The notes beneath the pieces were generated by a model. It did no database searches. It was not told where the DNA came from and saw only the letters and a list, made by a program, of their open reading frames with translations. DNA of 64,000 nucleotides from Euclidia mi (Eukaryota > Arthropoda > Insecta > Lepidoptera > Erebidae). Shown here piece by piece: positions 1 through 12,200 of the stretch. The position numbers and the translations under genes were made by a program. The stretch lies in the NCBI GenBank assembly GCA_944739405.2, contig OX123186.2:88081034-88145033 (forward strand), given 5' to 3'. Positions within the stretch are counted from its first letter, which is position 1; every line of letters starts with the position of its first letter.

Positions 1-2345
1 TTAAATTTGGCAGGTAGCTAGTTTATAGATAGGAGACATCAGATTGAATTGCGACTGAGCTGAATTGGATGCAGTGGCTTACGCTTATCTAGATACCTCA
101 CAGGTGAAAGCTTAAGTAAAAGCTTGTATTCAATGTTTCACTTTGTATTCGGACTATTGATCTATTTGTAGATCTATGACTGAAAATGTTGTCAGCTTTG
201 TTTAAGTTCAGGTGAAAGCGATTGCTTTTGCTTATTATTTTGAAGTACCAATTTTTATTTATATTTTCTGTAATGTAAGTACAGTTAATCTTTCTAAAAA
301 TATAAAAAAATAAAGCAGTTACCAAATTATTTTTATTTGTAATTTGGACTACCTATGTATAGTATGGCTCTTAACTAAAACTAAAATTAATTTCGGATGG
401 ACAGAATTCATAAAAGTCGTTATCGTACATACAGAAATTTCGCAACGTTTCTCGACTTTAGTGATATATATTTTTTTTCTATAATACGAGACGTGTGACT
501 TCCTCTTACGAGTACATTATCTGGCGCGATCCGGCTGCGGCGGGATACAATTTACGGCTTATGTTTCACAATACAAAACAATTGAGGAGCACGTTTCTTG
601 ATGACTGGCCCATTAGACGAATGTATCAGTTGTGTGAGACGCGATGATTCGTAGTACGACACTACATAAATGTCATATCACAAGACTACAATTTATTTGG
701 GGTTGTTTTAGTGGGACGCGTCACAACTATTATATTTAGACGTTTGGTGTGTCATTTCACAACACGTGGCAGTTTATCGGTATACATCGCGTAACAGAGA
801 GGCAGGGTCAAATATGTAAGGTTTTACATTTCATCTTGTGAGTCATATGAACGTGAATTCATTTTTAAGTAGTTCATAGGAACTCGATATTTGGTCGACA
901 TTTCTATGTGTCGATTTTCCATCAATAATAGAACGAGAGACTCGATGTTAATATTCAGCTGCATGTATAAAATTACATTTAACGATAACATAGAGCATCC
1001 GTATACAAAACTGATCATAGCGCTTGCAGCAGTGCCAAAATGTCGGATACTAGAAACAAAGAGATGTAGTAGATACATAATCCAGAAAGAAATAAAATTT
1101 TATTATAATTATTGAAATAGAACAAAGGTAACAACTACATATTTTAGAGAACTATTCAGTGATTTTTTCTACCGGTACTTTTTCCAAAAGATCAATGCAA
1201 GTTATTTTTTACAATTTTAGTGGTTTCGTTTGTGTTGTACCTACCTTTAGTTAAGTGGGTGATCTCAAATGAATAAATACACTTACTTTCAAAATAACAA
1301 TTCTTACCTATAAGTATAATTTAATTATCTTTGACTTGACTGTATATTTGAGATACGATATTACCATTTGGAAATACGTCTTAGATGCGTTCAGGGGTAC
1401 CTAATTGGCTAATACTGAAAAGTGATTGTCAACCATTCTGTTACACGACGACCTAGGCACTCTAGGCAGCACCTAGTAAACTTTCAGCAATGATGTACGA
1501 CAATGAAACGAATCGTAGTTGGCTAGCGAGAAACGTGAGCGTAATATTGTTGTATATGCGGAGTGCAAATGTGTGATCATGGTGCTTAATATATGAGTGT
1601 GAACTGAATCGAATGGTGTTGGCATCGCGTGGGAGTGTGGGCGACGGGCGACGAGCGTGCAGGCGTCGCACTCCACATCCATGGGCTGTTATCATAACAC
1701 AGTACATATGCATGACGGCGGTCTCTCCTAGGTGAAGGTGATCGTCGCGATACTATTTCTGTGCGCATGCGTCGTCCCCATGTTTTCAGCGCAAGTACAA
1801 CGCCACGCGGCGCCATCTATCGATTGCCATTAGAAACGCATAGTTCGTGCCAGCTGCTGATACTATTTTCAGTTCATCATACATATATATAACATTGTTT
1901 ATTACAGACTGCTACATAAAAATTTCATTGTTGTTGCATACGTTGGAAATACCGACGCAGATGAACGATGGTGATTTTTAAAATTAATTAATGTAATACG
2001 TTATCAAATCAGGACATTCATGCAACACGCAATCACTGATGTTTCCGTTGCTGTTAAATTTCATGATTTTCGTAAAGCGGTTATGACATCAAAATCTATC
2101 TGCACACACAGTGTTAGGGGAATCCTTTGGTATATTTTTTAAGAGCGCCTAACTCGTTACGAGGATAGTAATAAATTAAATCCTTGACCTAATAATATAT
2201 GCTAAAATAGATGCACATTGCTCTCAATACACGCGCTGGCAGCGCGTGGCGCAGTACTTTTAATATAACATGTATTTCATTTAACAACGAGTATAACAGT
2301 GTTTTGAATGCTTTGTTAATGAACAATAATGATAAGCAGGCTGAC
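1..2345. other. Non-coding stretch left of the proline-rich exon
   Basis: No convincing exon was found. Most of the stretch is AT-rich and reads like intron of the minus-strand gene whose exon ends at 2346. A GC-richer patch at about 1620-1830 contains GGCGCCATCT (1809-1818), which on the minus strand reads AGATGGCGCC, like the core of the insect CTCF site. Short ORFs here lack codon bias and recognisable domains. Confidence 0.5.
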
Positions 2346-4262
2346 CTCTACTTCTTTAGTTTGTTTCTCAGGTTTGAGTTGTGAGGCTTGCGCAGGCTGC
2401 GGCGCGGGCGGCGCGAAGGAGCACGAAGGTTGAGGCTCGGCCGCGGGCTGTTGCGTCTTGACAGGTGGCTGGGAAGCTACCTGAGGGCTCTTCGGTGTAT
2501 CGGTCACAACACCTTCGGCATTCTGGACGCGTATCTGCGGCGGATGCACTACATTTGTTTGTTGTCCACCAGCGGGAGGTCTTGGAGCGAGCCAAGACGA
2601 GGGGACCGCTGGCGGGACTGGCGGCTGTTGCGATATCTTCGGCGCATTATCATGAACAATAACATCGTGTTCACGGGCACAAGGATCCGCTATTTGTTGG
2701 TTTCTTCTACACTGTACAGATTCGCTTGTTTTAGTTACTTCTGGATCGTTTACTACATTTACTAGTTTTTTGTTTGATTCTGCACATTGTGAGATCTGTT
2801 CTACATTTACGTTTGATTGGACAGTTTCCTTTTCAGCTAAACTATTTTGTACAGGAGGTAGCTGTGTTTTTGGTGGCTGTTCGTGGAGTGGAATGGATGG
2901 TAATTGACTTAGAGGTAGATTTGAAGAAGCCGCATTCGATACCGCGGGTGTAGTTTTAGTATTTTGGTTTTCTTTAATAACGGCATTGCTAGGTTTAGGT
3001 AATTCTGGAATAGCCGGCGAAACGTCATCTCTACTTTGAGAAAAATCGGTACTATCACAACATGAGAGTTCATCAATGCTCTGCACTAAGTCGAGGGCGG
3101 AGGCCTCGTGGTAGTCCGTGGAGCACGGCGAGGTGTCGTCACTAGTGTCATCGGCGTCGTCAGGTGGCTGAGAGCTTTTACTACTAGGAACAAAGGCTAA
3201 ACTAGATGTAACGTCATTGGAAATATCCGCGTTTAAAGATTCATCACTTCGCGTTGACGATTCTCTATTAGTTGACAAGTCAATGGCACTACATTTTTCA
3301 TCCTCACTTACAACATTGCTTACTGTGACATCGGCTGTTGGCACATCAGTTTTTTGATCGTTTGCCGAAGTACTGTAATTATTGTGAACTGGTTCGTTAA
3401 CACTATTAGGTAAATTCGTATCTTGTAGTTCTTGGACTATGTAGTTGTTGTTATCTTCGTAAGATTCTGTTTTAGGCTGTTCTACTACTGGTAAACCCAT
3501 GTATTGTGGTATAGCATAGTCTAAGTCAGTTAAGGGCGTATAATGGACTCCATCTTCACCCAAGGGTGTTTCATAATGTGGAGAATAATAATCATAAGCT
3601 GCGTTCTCGTTACAGTACACAGACCACGGATCGTTGGAAGGTATTAATGGTAATCCATCATAATACATATCTGGGTTGATTTCTCTATCGATTAGAAATT
3701 CCGGTTTATAATCCCAGGCGGTTGGCACAAATGAATCTTCAAAAGCTAAGTAATTTTCAGGTAACACCACCATGGCTTGATTCAACTGATGTGGGTCCAA
3801 GGCGTACGAACCGTCGTAGAAGGGGTTGTTTAGTACGAGCGGCGGAGGTTGCAGCGGTGCACATTCCACAGTCACTTCAGCAAACAATCCGTACTTTGAT
3901 AAATCGGGTTCAGATCGTCTATGTCGGAATGCGCGCGGGTCGATTTCGTTAACGATTTGTGCCGCGTAAATATCCGAAACGTCAAAACTGTGCGTTCTTC
4001 GCAAATAGGTCTCCGGTGGTAGCTGATATTCAATGTGTTGGTTATCATCGAACACAGGTAGTTGATGGTAGGTGGGTTCGTACGTGGGCACACCCACGTT
4101 GTTTATTTGGTGTAAAGCATCGGCATCGTTTGTTTGTTCGTCACGGCTGGGTTGGTGAGGCGGGAGGTCGGCGTCGCTGGGCAGCAGCAGCACGCGCGGC
4201 AGCGCGGGCGGGGGCCCGCTGAACAGCAGGTTGTTGGGGGGTGGACGCGGCGGCTGGGCCAT
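2346..4262 (-). CDS. Large proline-rich, disordered 5' coding exon (partial gene)
   Basis: This is one open frame of 639 codons. The first in-frame ATG, at 4262, sits in GAGCCATGG, an excellent Kozak context. The frame is open upstream to 4475, but only from a TTG and through GC-rich low-complexity sequence that looks like 5' UTR. The frame probably ends at the donor AGAG|GTCAGC after 2346, leaving a whole codon (phase 0), because the continuation soon reads a hydrophobic tail and a stop. The protein has a Pro-rich start (residues 1-40), basophilic phosphosite-like motifs RRTHSF (about 88-93) and RRSEPDL (about 115-121), an NPF motif (about 146-148), a Tyr/Pro-rich stretch (about 195-260), an acidic Ser/Asp stretch with AIDLS-type sequence, and a Pro/Gln-rich C-terminal part. 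No catalytic domain or membrane segment is visible. I do not recognise the family. It is probably the first coding exon of a gene running left out of the window. Confidence 0.8.
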
Positions 4263-4480
4263 GGCTCGGGCGCGGGCCGCCCGTGGCCCGACGCGGACAG
4301 TATTTCGGTGCGGCAGAGACGCGCCGGGCGGCCGGCTGAGCTTTGCGACTGACTGAAGGCGTTCCGAGTGACGAAGGCGAACACAAATAGAACGGGCGCA
4401 AGCGCGAAGAGGTCGCCGTCTCTCGCGCACATCTTCACGGGCGAAGGCGCACGCGCACGCGCACTCGCAAGCCAAACCCG
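4263..4480 (-). promoter_or_regulatory. GC-rich 5' UTR and probable promoter of the proline-rich exon
   Basis: This is a strongly GC- and CpG-rich block directly upstream of the ATG at 4262, with a short GCGCAC-type repeat at about 4445-4466. It contains no minus-strand ATG in frame with the coding exon and no pyrimidine-rich acceptor. The transcript therefore probably starts here rather than being spliced in from upstream. The transcription start itself cannot be placed from sequence. Confidence 0.45.
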
Positions 4481-4693
4481 TCCCGCGTGTTATCCCAAAC
4501 AGGCACGCTGATGTTTACGCACTATTCTGGTTCCGCACTTTGCATACGACATGTGTATGTGGAATCATCAGAGTGAGGAAAAGACTGGTTTACGGGTGGA
4601 CACTTCTGTGGTAATGGCGAGTGTTGAATTTTACGAATCACACCATCCTTTCGCACATCCTCAAAAATATAAAAAAGGAACAGTGAGACTGAC

Positions 4694-4794
4694 CTGTTCA
4701 GGGGGTGAGCGCGGCGAGGACTCGTCGCGGTGGTGCCTCCTCCGCCTGTGCGACGTAGGAGAACGCCGGTGATGTGACCGTTTGGAACGTTCAT
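4694..4794 (-). CDS. Short candidate alternative first coding exon with a strong donor
   Basis: On the minus strand an ATG at 4794 (context GAGAAATGA, purine at -3) opens 33 codons beginning MNVPNGHITG. The segment is rich in Gly, Thr, Arg and Pro and lies in GC-rich DNA. The frame runs into CAG|GTCAGT, a near-consensus donor, after two bases of a codon (phase 2). The donor hexamer and phase are the same as those of the RS-rich exon at 60025-60164, and the phase matches that of the exon at 19281-20317. This suggests, by inference, that all three feed one common downstream exon to the left. The reading could also be a spliced 5' UTR exon with an incidental ATG. No domain is recognisable in 33 residues. 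Confidence 0.45.
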
Positions 4795-7467
4795 TTCTCC
4801 GCCTCCACGAGTGCTCCGAGCTGTGAAATCATCGATCAGTGGGCTGTAGGGTTAGTGAGTAGGATAAGACAGATGCAACGAATGGCAACGAACGTTTAGG
4901 TGAGGTTCCTCAGTGTACTTAATAATACGAGCGATTGCCTGAAGTGTTACTAACGTTGGCGAGCGTTTCCCATGCGCGGAATGTGGATCTATCAGCTGAG
5001 TGAGTTGGTCAGGCGGCGGCAGGCAGCAGGCGCTCAGGAGCGCCCGCACGGCTGCCCAACGCCCTTGACCCGTGCCTAGGCCTTTGATGATGCCCTATCC
5101 CTAAGACCTCTATTTAATTAATAAGTCCAATGATCATGTTAATGCCGTGTGTTTACATGTTTATCGGTCGGTAGCACGTATCACATTCACGTTTTATTCA
5201 ATACTGTATGTAAAATATATTGTAACCGCGCCCGACGATTACATTAAAAACACAATCCTAAACATGAGTCGAGCCTTAACAGTGAAGGTCAGTGCAAACA
5301 TTTAGTAATCACTCATAATGTGAGAGTTAGTGGCAGCGATAACACACGGATGGTGCCGACGAGAGGTTTATGCCAAAATTGGTCGCTCGGCCACTCGGCG
5401 AGGACCCGGCGCGAGCTGCGGTCGCCAATACACTGGCAGCTGTGACAAGCCGCCCGCGCACGAGATACCAGCTCAAGTAAAGCGACGTACAATCAAGCGC
5501 TCGTTTCAAAACACCGCCGTCACAGCCTAACAAGCAAACAATCAAAACCTCCACGTCACCGGCGCAATGTCATCGTCTATGAGAAATCACCGCACGACTG
5601 ACATACTTTGACAATAATCACGACATTTAAGATATTTTTCGTACAATTTGTCTTATGTTTAAATTTTACACATTAACGTTGCCACTCTGCGCAACTCACC
5701 ACCAGACTCGCAAATCGCCGTTTGATACAGAACCCCAAACTCTCGATTTTAATCTGTTATCAATAAAAGTTAAACTTGAGCTTTTCTCTGCCATAACGAA
5801 GTGTACCATTATCAATTAACGAACAGCACAGCATAAGATATCAATAGTAAAACGAACTATCACGTGTAAGCACAAAATGAAAATAACTAAGAATGCAGTA
5901 CGGAGGGACGGAGCTGGCAGTATCACTAATAGAATTAAATGTACGTAATTGGTTTACCTAGTCGCCGTGGAGATAAATATGTATACGCAAGATAATGCAG
6001 AAATAAATGTTCACGTAAGTCGGTGAAGTATAAACTTGAAAGAAACAACAATACTTTGAAAGTAGATAGTTTCATCGTAATTATTAGTGACATCTAGCGG
6101 CGAGTAGTGGAACAATCAAGTTGCGAAAGTAACGTACCCCGACGAAATTTTATATAGCGGTTGCACACAACATACATTATGAGCAATTATAATTCTTTAC
6201 AGTATATTATCACATTTTCACACATACCGGGCGAGCTACTGAAAAATAGAAAGTCTGAAACTGTCTGAACACAGTGCTCGACAAATACATAAATAATGCA
6301 ACGATTAGGAAAATTTAGAACACGGTTCACTTTTAAATGAACGTTCATTGTTTTAGACGTGCTTGATACATTGTATAACAAACTTAGGTTTTTGTGCACG
6401 TAGCCACTGAATAAAATATACCAGGTAACACTTGCTGAAATGCCTTATCATTCCGAGGGTATTATGCATGCTGTTTTTATTGAATAAACATTTGTAAGCA
6501 GCCTATTACCAAAATTAACATGTAATTTGTTTGATTAGGTATTAAAATTTAAGTATGTGGTTTGTTAGACAATATTATAATTTTACACAAAGTTTAACAC
6601 GATTGCCATAAATATACTTGGAGATTAAATTGATTGAACACAATCCTGCTTTATTTGTTTTGTAATGTATTATAAGCAGGTACTAATTTATTTATGCATC
6701 TGCATTATGTCACTGTAAATCTTATCATCCAGGAATCGATTAAAATGAACATTATTTTATTTGTCACAATTGGTAGTATTTTTGGAGTTTGGTGACGCAC
6801 ACATAAAAAACAATCTGAACAATGAAATATTCAGAGATAAATCTCTCTACTAAACCTTGTAATTTGTATGTTTCGTCATCTAAGATCCATTACTACACAA
6901 TTAAGCTGGTTTCAAGTGTTTCAACCATAGAGTAACATTTAAAAACGCACATCATTCGATGACAGCAGTTTCAACAGATCCCTCCTTGGAGGTTAAACTA
7001 TGATTGATATCGCGGTTTGTATATCTTGCATAACCTTCAAAGATTTGTATGTACACATGTTATTATGTTGCGTTGCATTATAGAAGATAGACCCAGGTAG
7101 ATTCATGCAGTGATGCGTCACGCAATAGCTATTTAGTGCCTACCTGAACGAACGAGCCTGGTTCTACCCAGTCATCATTAGTTTTTAGGATTAATAGTAT
7201 GCATCAGTGTAACTTAAGTGTGCGTCTCATACTTGTATAAGATTGTGCAGTTTTATACAGACCCATACAGCTACAGTTAATAGCAAAGAAATTACTAATA
7301 TATTAACAAGTTTTCATGTTGTAAGATGTAAATAGAGATTGTATTTTTTTTTAATAATGAAATACTTAAATGTAGTTCCGCAAAAAAAAAATACCAGTTT
7401 TGTCCGTAAATAGGTTTGTCATGTTTTTCTATTACAACCTATTCATATTACAATCTAAATCTGTAGT
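4795..7467. other. Non-coding stretch with GC-rich patches
   Basis: GC-rich patches at about 4795-5080 and 5330-5530 lie upstream of the two minus-strand 5' exons and may hold promoter or UTR sequence. The rest is AT-rich. At 6089-6104 the sequence ACATCTAGCGGCGAGTAG recurs in diverged form near 55790. No supported exon was found. Confidence 0.4.
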
Positions 7468-7640
7468 ATATACAAAATTCTTGCGTTACTGACTGACTGC
7501 AAAACCATTAGACACCTGAAACTGATATTTGGCGTGTATGTTTTTGAAAACCGTAGAGGTGCACTACTAAGAATGGATTTTCTAAATTTCCATATGTATC
7601 TTTAAAACGTATCTGTTAGCCTATATCCTATTAGCAATTA
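7468..7640 (-). repeat. Diverged copy of an interspersed repeat (Helitron- or MITE-like family)
   Basis: The plus strand reads a terminal AT-rich motif, then CTTGCGTTACTGACTGACTG, then a segment about ATTTGGCGTGTATG. This is the reverse complement of the terminal part of the copies at 57976-58245 and 59044-59245, which have CAGTCAGTCAGTAACGCAAG, CAAATTTCAGCTTCCTGCGC and AGTGCAC in the same order. The copy is old and strongly diverged. I recognise the pattern as a common lepidopteran dispersed repeat, but the class is uncertain. Confidence 0.55.
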
Positions 7641-9099
7641 GGTAATGTCAAAATTGTATGTTAAGAATCTAGCAAAAAGTACTTCATCGATCTAGATGCG
7701 ATTGGACACACAGATAGTTTATTAGGTATCTAGATTAACAAATACTATATTAATTATGAAAATAATCGATTTTACGATATCTTAAATTGGTTAATTTAGG
7801 TGATTAATACGCGTTAAATAATGTTAAATGATATATATATTTATGACTTCTAAAAATGTAGTCGGCAATCTGTCGCGTGCGAAGCCGCGGACACAGCCAT
7901 TAGTGTTCTGTGTTATAAATGTTATAATAAATAACGTAATAGTTTAATATGTCGAGCGCGGGCGTCGGTCGCTCATATGTCGAGCTTAATGTCACATTGT
8001 TTAGCGCCGCGAGAGGTTGAACTTGGAACGTCGCGTCGATTGTGCCAGCCTGTGGGCCTTCACGGACTTGTGCTAACACCATATGTTATACCGCACTGGC
8101 TGATACAAATGATCTATATTTGTAACACAAACTATAATTGGATTTTTATTGTGAGAATCAGTTGAAGTAGGTCATGCTTTGCTGTGACAGTCTGATACGT
8201 CATGATATGAAGCGAATATGGAAGTCATCGGAGAATGTGTTAATCTTATAAAAAAATACAAGCAGATCGCAATCTAAATGATTATTAATCAGAATGTTGC
8301 ACATATTGTTCGATGGCTTTGAGAGTTTGAGATCTCAACCACCGTTATAAAGCAGCATGGAGTCCGAAAATATCCCAGGTAGTCGTCAGTGTGCTAGCTA
8401 TCTATTAGGTGGAAAAGTCATACAGCTGAATATGCTTAGCGTTTTTTCTTGTTAGTCTACATATAGATCGACTCATATTTTGCTGAATTTATAAAATGTA
8501 GGTAAGGTCATTTAATCCAAAACGGATAAAATGTAAAGGCCAAAACTGTACCATATTTAAAAATAAACGTTGTAGGCAGACTTTTCGCAAGTCCTTTTGT
8601 AAAATGTTGCTATTCGAGAACATAACATTACACCTGTATTCCTTCAAGGTTTAGTTAGAGGCAATGGTGTATAATACTATGACTCCATATGGCCTGTATG
8701 TCTATATAAACATTCGCCATATTTGGATAATATAAAATCTACTCTAAATATAGAACAACAATCAAGTTCAGCTGGTTTCTTCAAATAACGCAAGTAACAA
8801 ATACATTTCAAAATATCGAATATTTTTTTATAATAAATGCACAAATAAGATTATTATTATTATTACAATTGTTCGACCTAGAATCAAACTAAGCATTTTA
8901 CAGAAGCAGTGATGCATAGATACTTAACGTTAATGGAAAATTTAAATATTATTTAATAAAATGTTAATGGCAACTAGTTATTTTAAATGCCCAAGATTCT
9001 ATGTAAGGATAGTTGAATTATAGACACCTATTAATCTGAGTGGCATAAAATGTGAGCTTTGTATCATATATTTCTTCTATCGACACATGCCTATGAATG
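7641..9099. other. Mostly empty intron-like DNA
   Basis: Apart from the weak candidate at 7900-8082 this is AT-rich sequence with a short TTA-type microsatellite near 8853-8870. I see no exon, RNA gene or mobile element. Confidence 0.5.
7900..8082 (-). CDS. Weak candidate coding exon, GC-rich, unrecognised
   Basis: An ATG at 8082 opens a 60-codon frame. The first 45 codons (MVLAQVREGP...) lie in DNA that is clearly richer in G+C than the flanks and have a protein-like composition. The last 15 codons are AT-rich and look non-coding. No consensus donor is visible at the boundary near 7945. It could be an exon, part of a decayed transposon, or chance. I do not recognise it. Confidence 0.15.
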   Translation of the reverse strand: MVLAQVREGPQAGTIDATFQVQPLAALNNVTLSSTYERPTPALDILNYYVIYYNIYNTEH

Positions 9100-9235
9100 T
9101 CATAGTGGTTCAATCAGTCCCGTCGCGGTTTAGCACTACGCCAAATGGCGCGGATTCGAATCTCACGTGCAGGGGAAACTTAATGTGATCCAAAAATGTT
9201 TGAGTCAGGGTGTTCATTGAGTCCGTTGATATAAT
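9100..9235 (+). mobile_element. Diverged tRNA-derived SINE
   Basis: AGTGGTTCAATCAG is a degraded A-box region. About 45 bases later comes GGATTCGAATC (9152-9162), a good RNA polymerase III B box. The body that follows includes GTCCGTTGA near 9221-9229, which also occurs in the SINE at 53238-53446. No tail or target-site duplication is clear, so this is an old copy. The absence of a cloverleaf with paired acceptor arms argues against a functional tRNA gene. Confidence 0.6.
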
Positions 9236-12200
9236 GTTTTTACCATGAAACACAGGATTTATAAATAGGAATAATTCAAACAAGCCGTAGGTAGGTATCC
9301 TCTTTACTGTCAGCGATGCCAGTTTACGTGTGTATTAAAAGCCGATGTGCATTGTGTACTGAACATGTCAAACTGTCACAACTCTTCAGAGGGTAAGGTA
9401 GCTATTAATAGCATTCTGATATATAAGTCATGCTCTTATTATAGATCTAGAGCTAAACATAGTAACCGCTTCTAGACTCCAGTCTTGTGTCTAAATAATC
9501 TTATTATAAAAGGTAGACTTCACGCCGGCCGTTAAGATCTGAGGTGCTAAATATAAACTTGCGTTCTAAAGTTTATTTCAAGACTAAGTTATATAACGCT
9601 GTGTTCGCACGACATAAGAAAATTAAGTAATAAAGAACTTAATTTCTTCGGTGGTGCCTAACCGATATCTCATAATCTAGTCAGCTATTTCTGGTCTTTG
9701 CATACCTAACTAGTGAATGAAAAACACACAACACAACTAATGAGGACAAGCACTTACCACTTAAAATAGATTAAGTACTTTATTAATTAATTTAAGATAT
9801 TTAGTTTTATTTTATATATTTTATTTCAATTATGCTGTCACAGATGAGCTAAGAACTCATAGCTAAGGAAGAGTGCTACACCAGGGACTGGTGTGATACC
9901 TATTCGTGTCTAGACAAAGAAAACGTATCGATATTATGTAGCTGTTATCAATGTTAAATGTTTGACACTTGTGCACGATATCCGGTATATTGTGAGCACT
10001 TATATCCGGTATGACAGGTTGTGTTACGTATTGTTATTAGGTTTTATCTATAACGTTCAGTGTTTAAAGGTCTCTATGATCGCGACGGCTGTAAATTGTC
10101 CATAGACTTGAGAGAGAATCAGATTGACTAAGCTTTCCCGTTCAGACAAATAAATAATTATGAAGCTAAACGAGAAAAAGAAATCCCTTAGATGACGTTT
10201 TTCTAGTATAATAGAATTCTGAAAATCATAGAACATGAAGTGACAGCATGCTCAATAGCTGGTTTTATATTTATATACAGAATGGTAAATTTTGTGAATG
10301 TGTTAGGCAGTGAATATCTCTATAATATGGAAGTAACCGATGTACGCCAAAGAGACTAAAAACAAGAATCATTCGCGAAAACCAAACTAAAATTTAAGTT
10401 TATTATTATTTTAGTCATTAAGTTTACGTACGAAAAAATAAATAAAACTTCTTACTTTATCTTTGTACGGTTCAAAATAAATAATACACTTCTTAAACTT
10501 GAATTGGATAATAGTTTTATCAAAAGTATTTTCGATGTCACGAATAAAGGTGTTATGCCCAAAAGCGCGTTATTATGGCCATACAAAGGTATGCGAAATG
10601 AAACTTGTAAACTATAAAATGCTTGACATGTATCTCTGTAGTTAACGTAACACACCTAAACTTTTAAAGTTTACATAAACACGAGTGTTTCATAAATTAT
10701 TCATAAACAAGCATCGGAAATTACGTCACTTTCTATCGGGGTGCTTTAGAAAGGAAAAGAAGATGTATTATTTCACTTGCTATGATTTTAGGTCGTTTGA
10801 AGACAGCGACATAGTTACGCATTGTACTGTAGCTGAAAACCGGACCGGACTCTTTTAGTTATCCATTTACATTTTAAGTCTTTATTGCTTATTTAGCATA
10901 TTTTAATAAAGAGTCGTTGACAAAGTAATATTGCCTTATTTTTACATTTAAGAAAATGATGAAGAGTGAACTCAGTTTTGATCTCGTTGTGTATTGATAC
11001 CTCGCATGAGGATGCAATCTTTATCAAATAATTGAATATAACGCCTGAATAATCTGAATAGCAACATGTTTTAAGCGATCACAGTCATCACAAACTATTT
11101 GGAATAATTTGTTGATTGGCTGTAAAGTAATTTGCGTGCATCAAGCCATCAACCAATTCGATAACATACATTAATAATACTCTTAAAATTTTAATCAATG
11201 CTAAATTCCATAATCATGTGAATGTATTAAAAAGAGAATTTACTTGTGCATATTTCGATCTTTATTGCATATTATCATAATCTTGTCTACTTAGGTAGGA
11301 TTCTAAATCCCAGCTCTACCTTACATAGTTATATAAGCTATCTATAGTTAAGTTAACCACGAAATTGCAGCATTCTCTTTTTTTTATTCACACATGCATC
11401 ATGCCAATACCTTCACATTGCTGACGACTGATTTCTCAAAGCGCGATATTGAAAGGCTTGCACGTCATGACGTCAGAGAATGCAATTTTCGGGTACATAA
11501 TATTGTAAGAAGTTAATGGAATATTTGAGCCCTATGACCGTACTGTTAGAGCGACAGAACATGTTCAGTGATTCGTAATGCCTAACTGTAATCCGCTTCA
11601 TCGTTTCAACGGAATATAACTGTTTTCAGTCGTCCGTAATGCCGATTCCTCTAGTGACTCATTTTTGGCCCTGACTTTACCAAAGATAACCTTAATGTTT
11701 GTGTCCGTTTAGAAATTTCGATAACGAGGGTTTTAGTTTTTAGTGCTAATTTCAGATTATAAAGGATACTTAGGAACTTAGACGATGTTTCTAAACAGGC
11801 AGAATTGTAATATTCACAATAACTAGGTATGCTCTGCAGTATAAGTAAACGGTTATGTAACAGTATATTCTTTACATTTGACAACGTGCTTTAAAATTCC
11901 CTTAGCCCTTAAAAGTCTGAACGCAAGATTGCACAATCGGCCGTAAGTATTAACGTAGGTATACCACACCGGAACTATGGAAACAAAAATTATCTCCTTT
12001 ACACTCGACACAGTTTAGATTAGATAATTCAATCTTGGAGGTTGGATTTACGCGAAAGTACATTCTTTATTTTGGTATTACCATTGACTTTATTGAAGGC
12101 TAACATTGTTGACGTGACAACGTCTTATAAATTGGTTTGCCGGGTGACACTTCAAGAAACTGCGTTACGCTCCGCTCACGTTATGCGCTCACAATGAGAG

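Noticed and set aside
4263..4475. N-terminal extension of the proline-rich exon (71 codons reading MACECACACA...)
   Set aside because: The apparent start is TTG, there is no ATG before 4262, and the stretch is GC-rich low complexity. It reads as 5' UTR.
9100..9175. A tRNA gene with a GGATTCGAATC B box
   Set aside because: No paired acceptor stem or proper anticodon arm could be drawn, and the body matches another SINE in the window.
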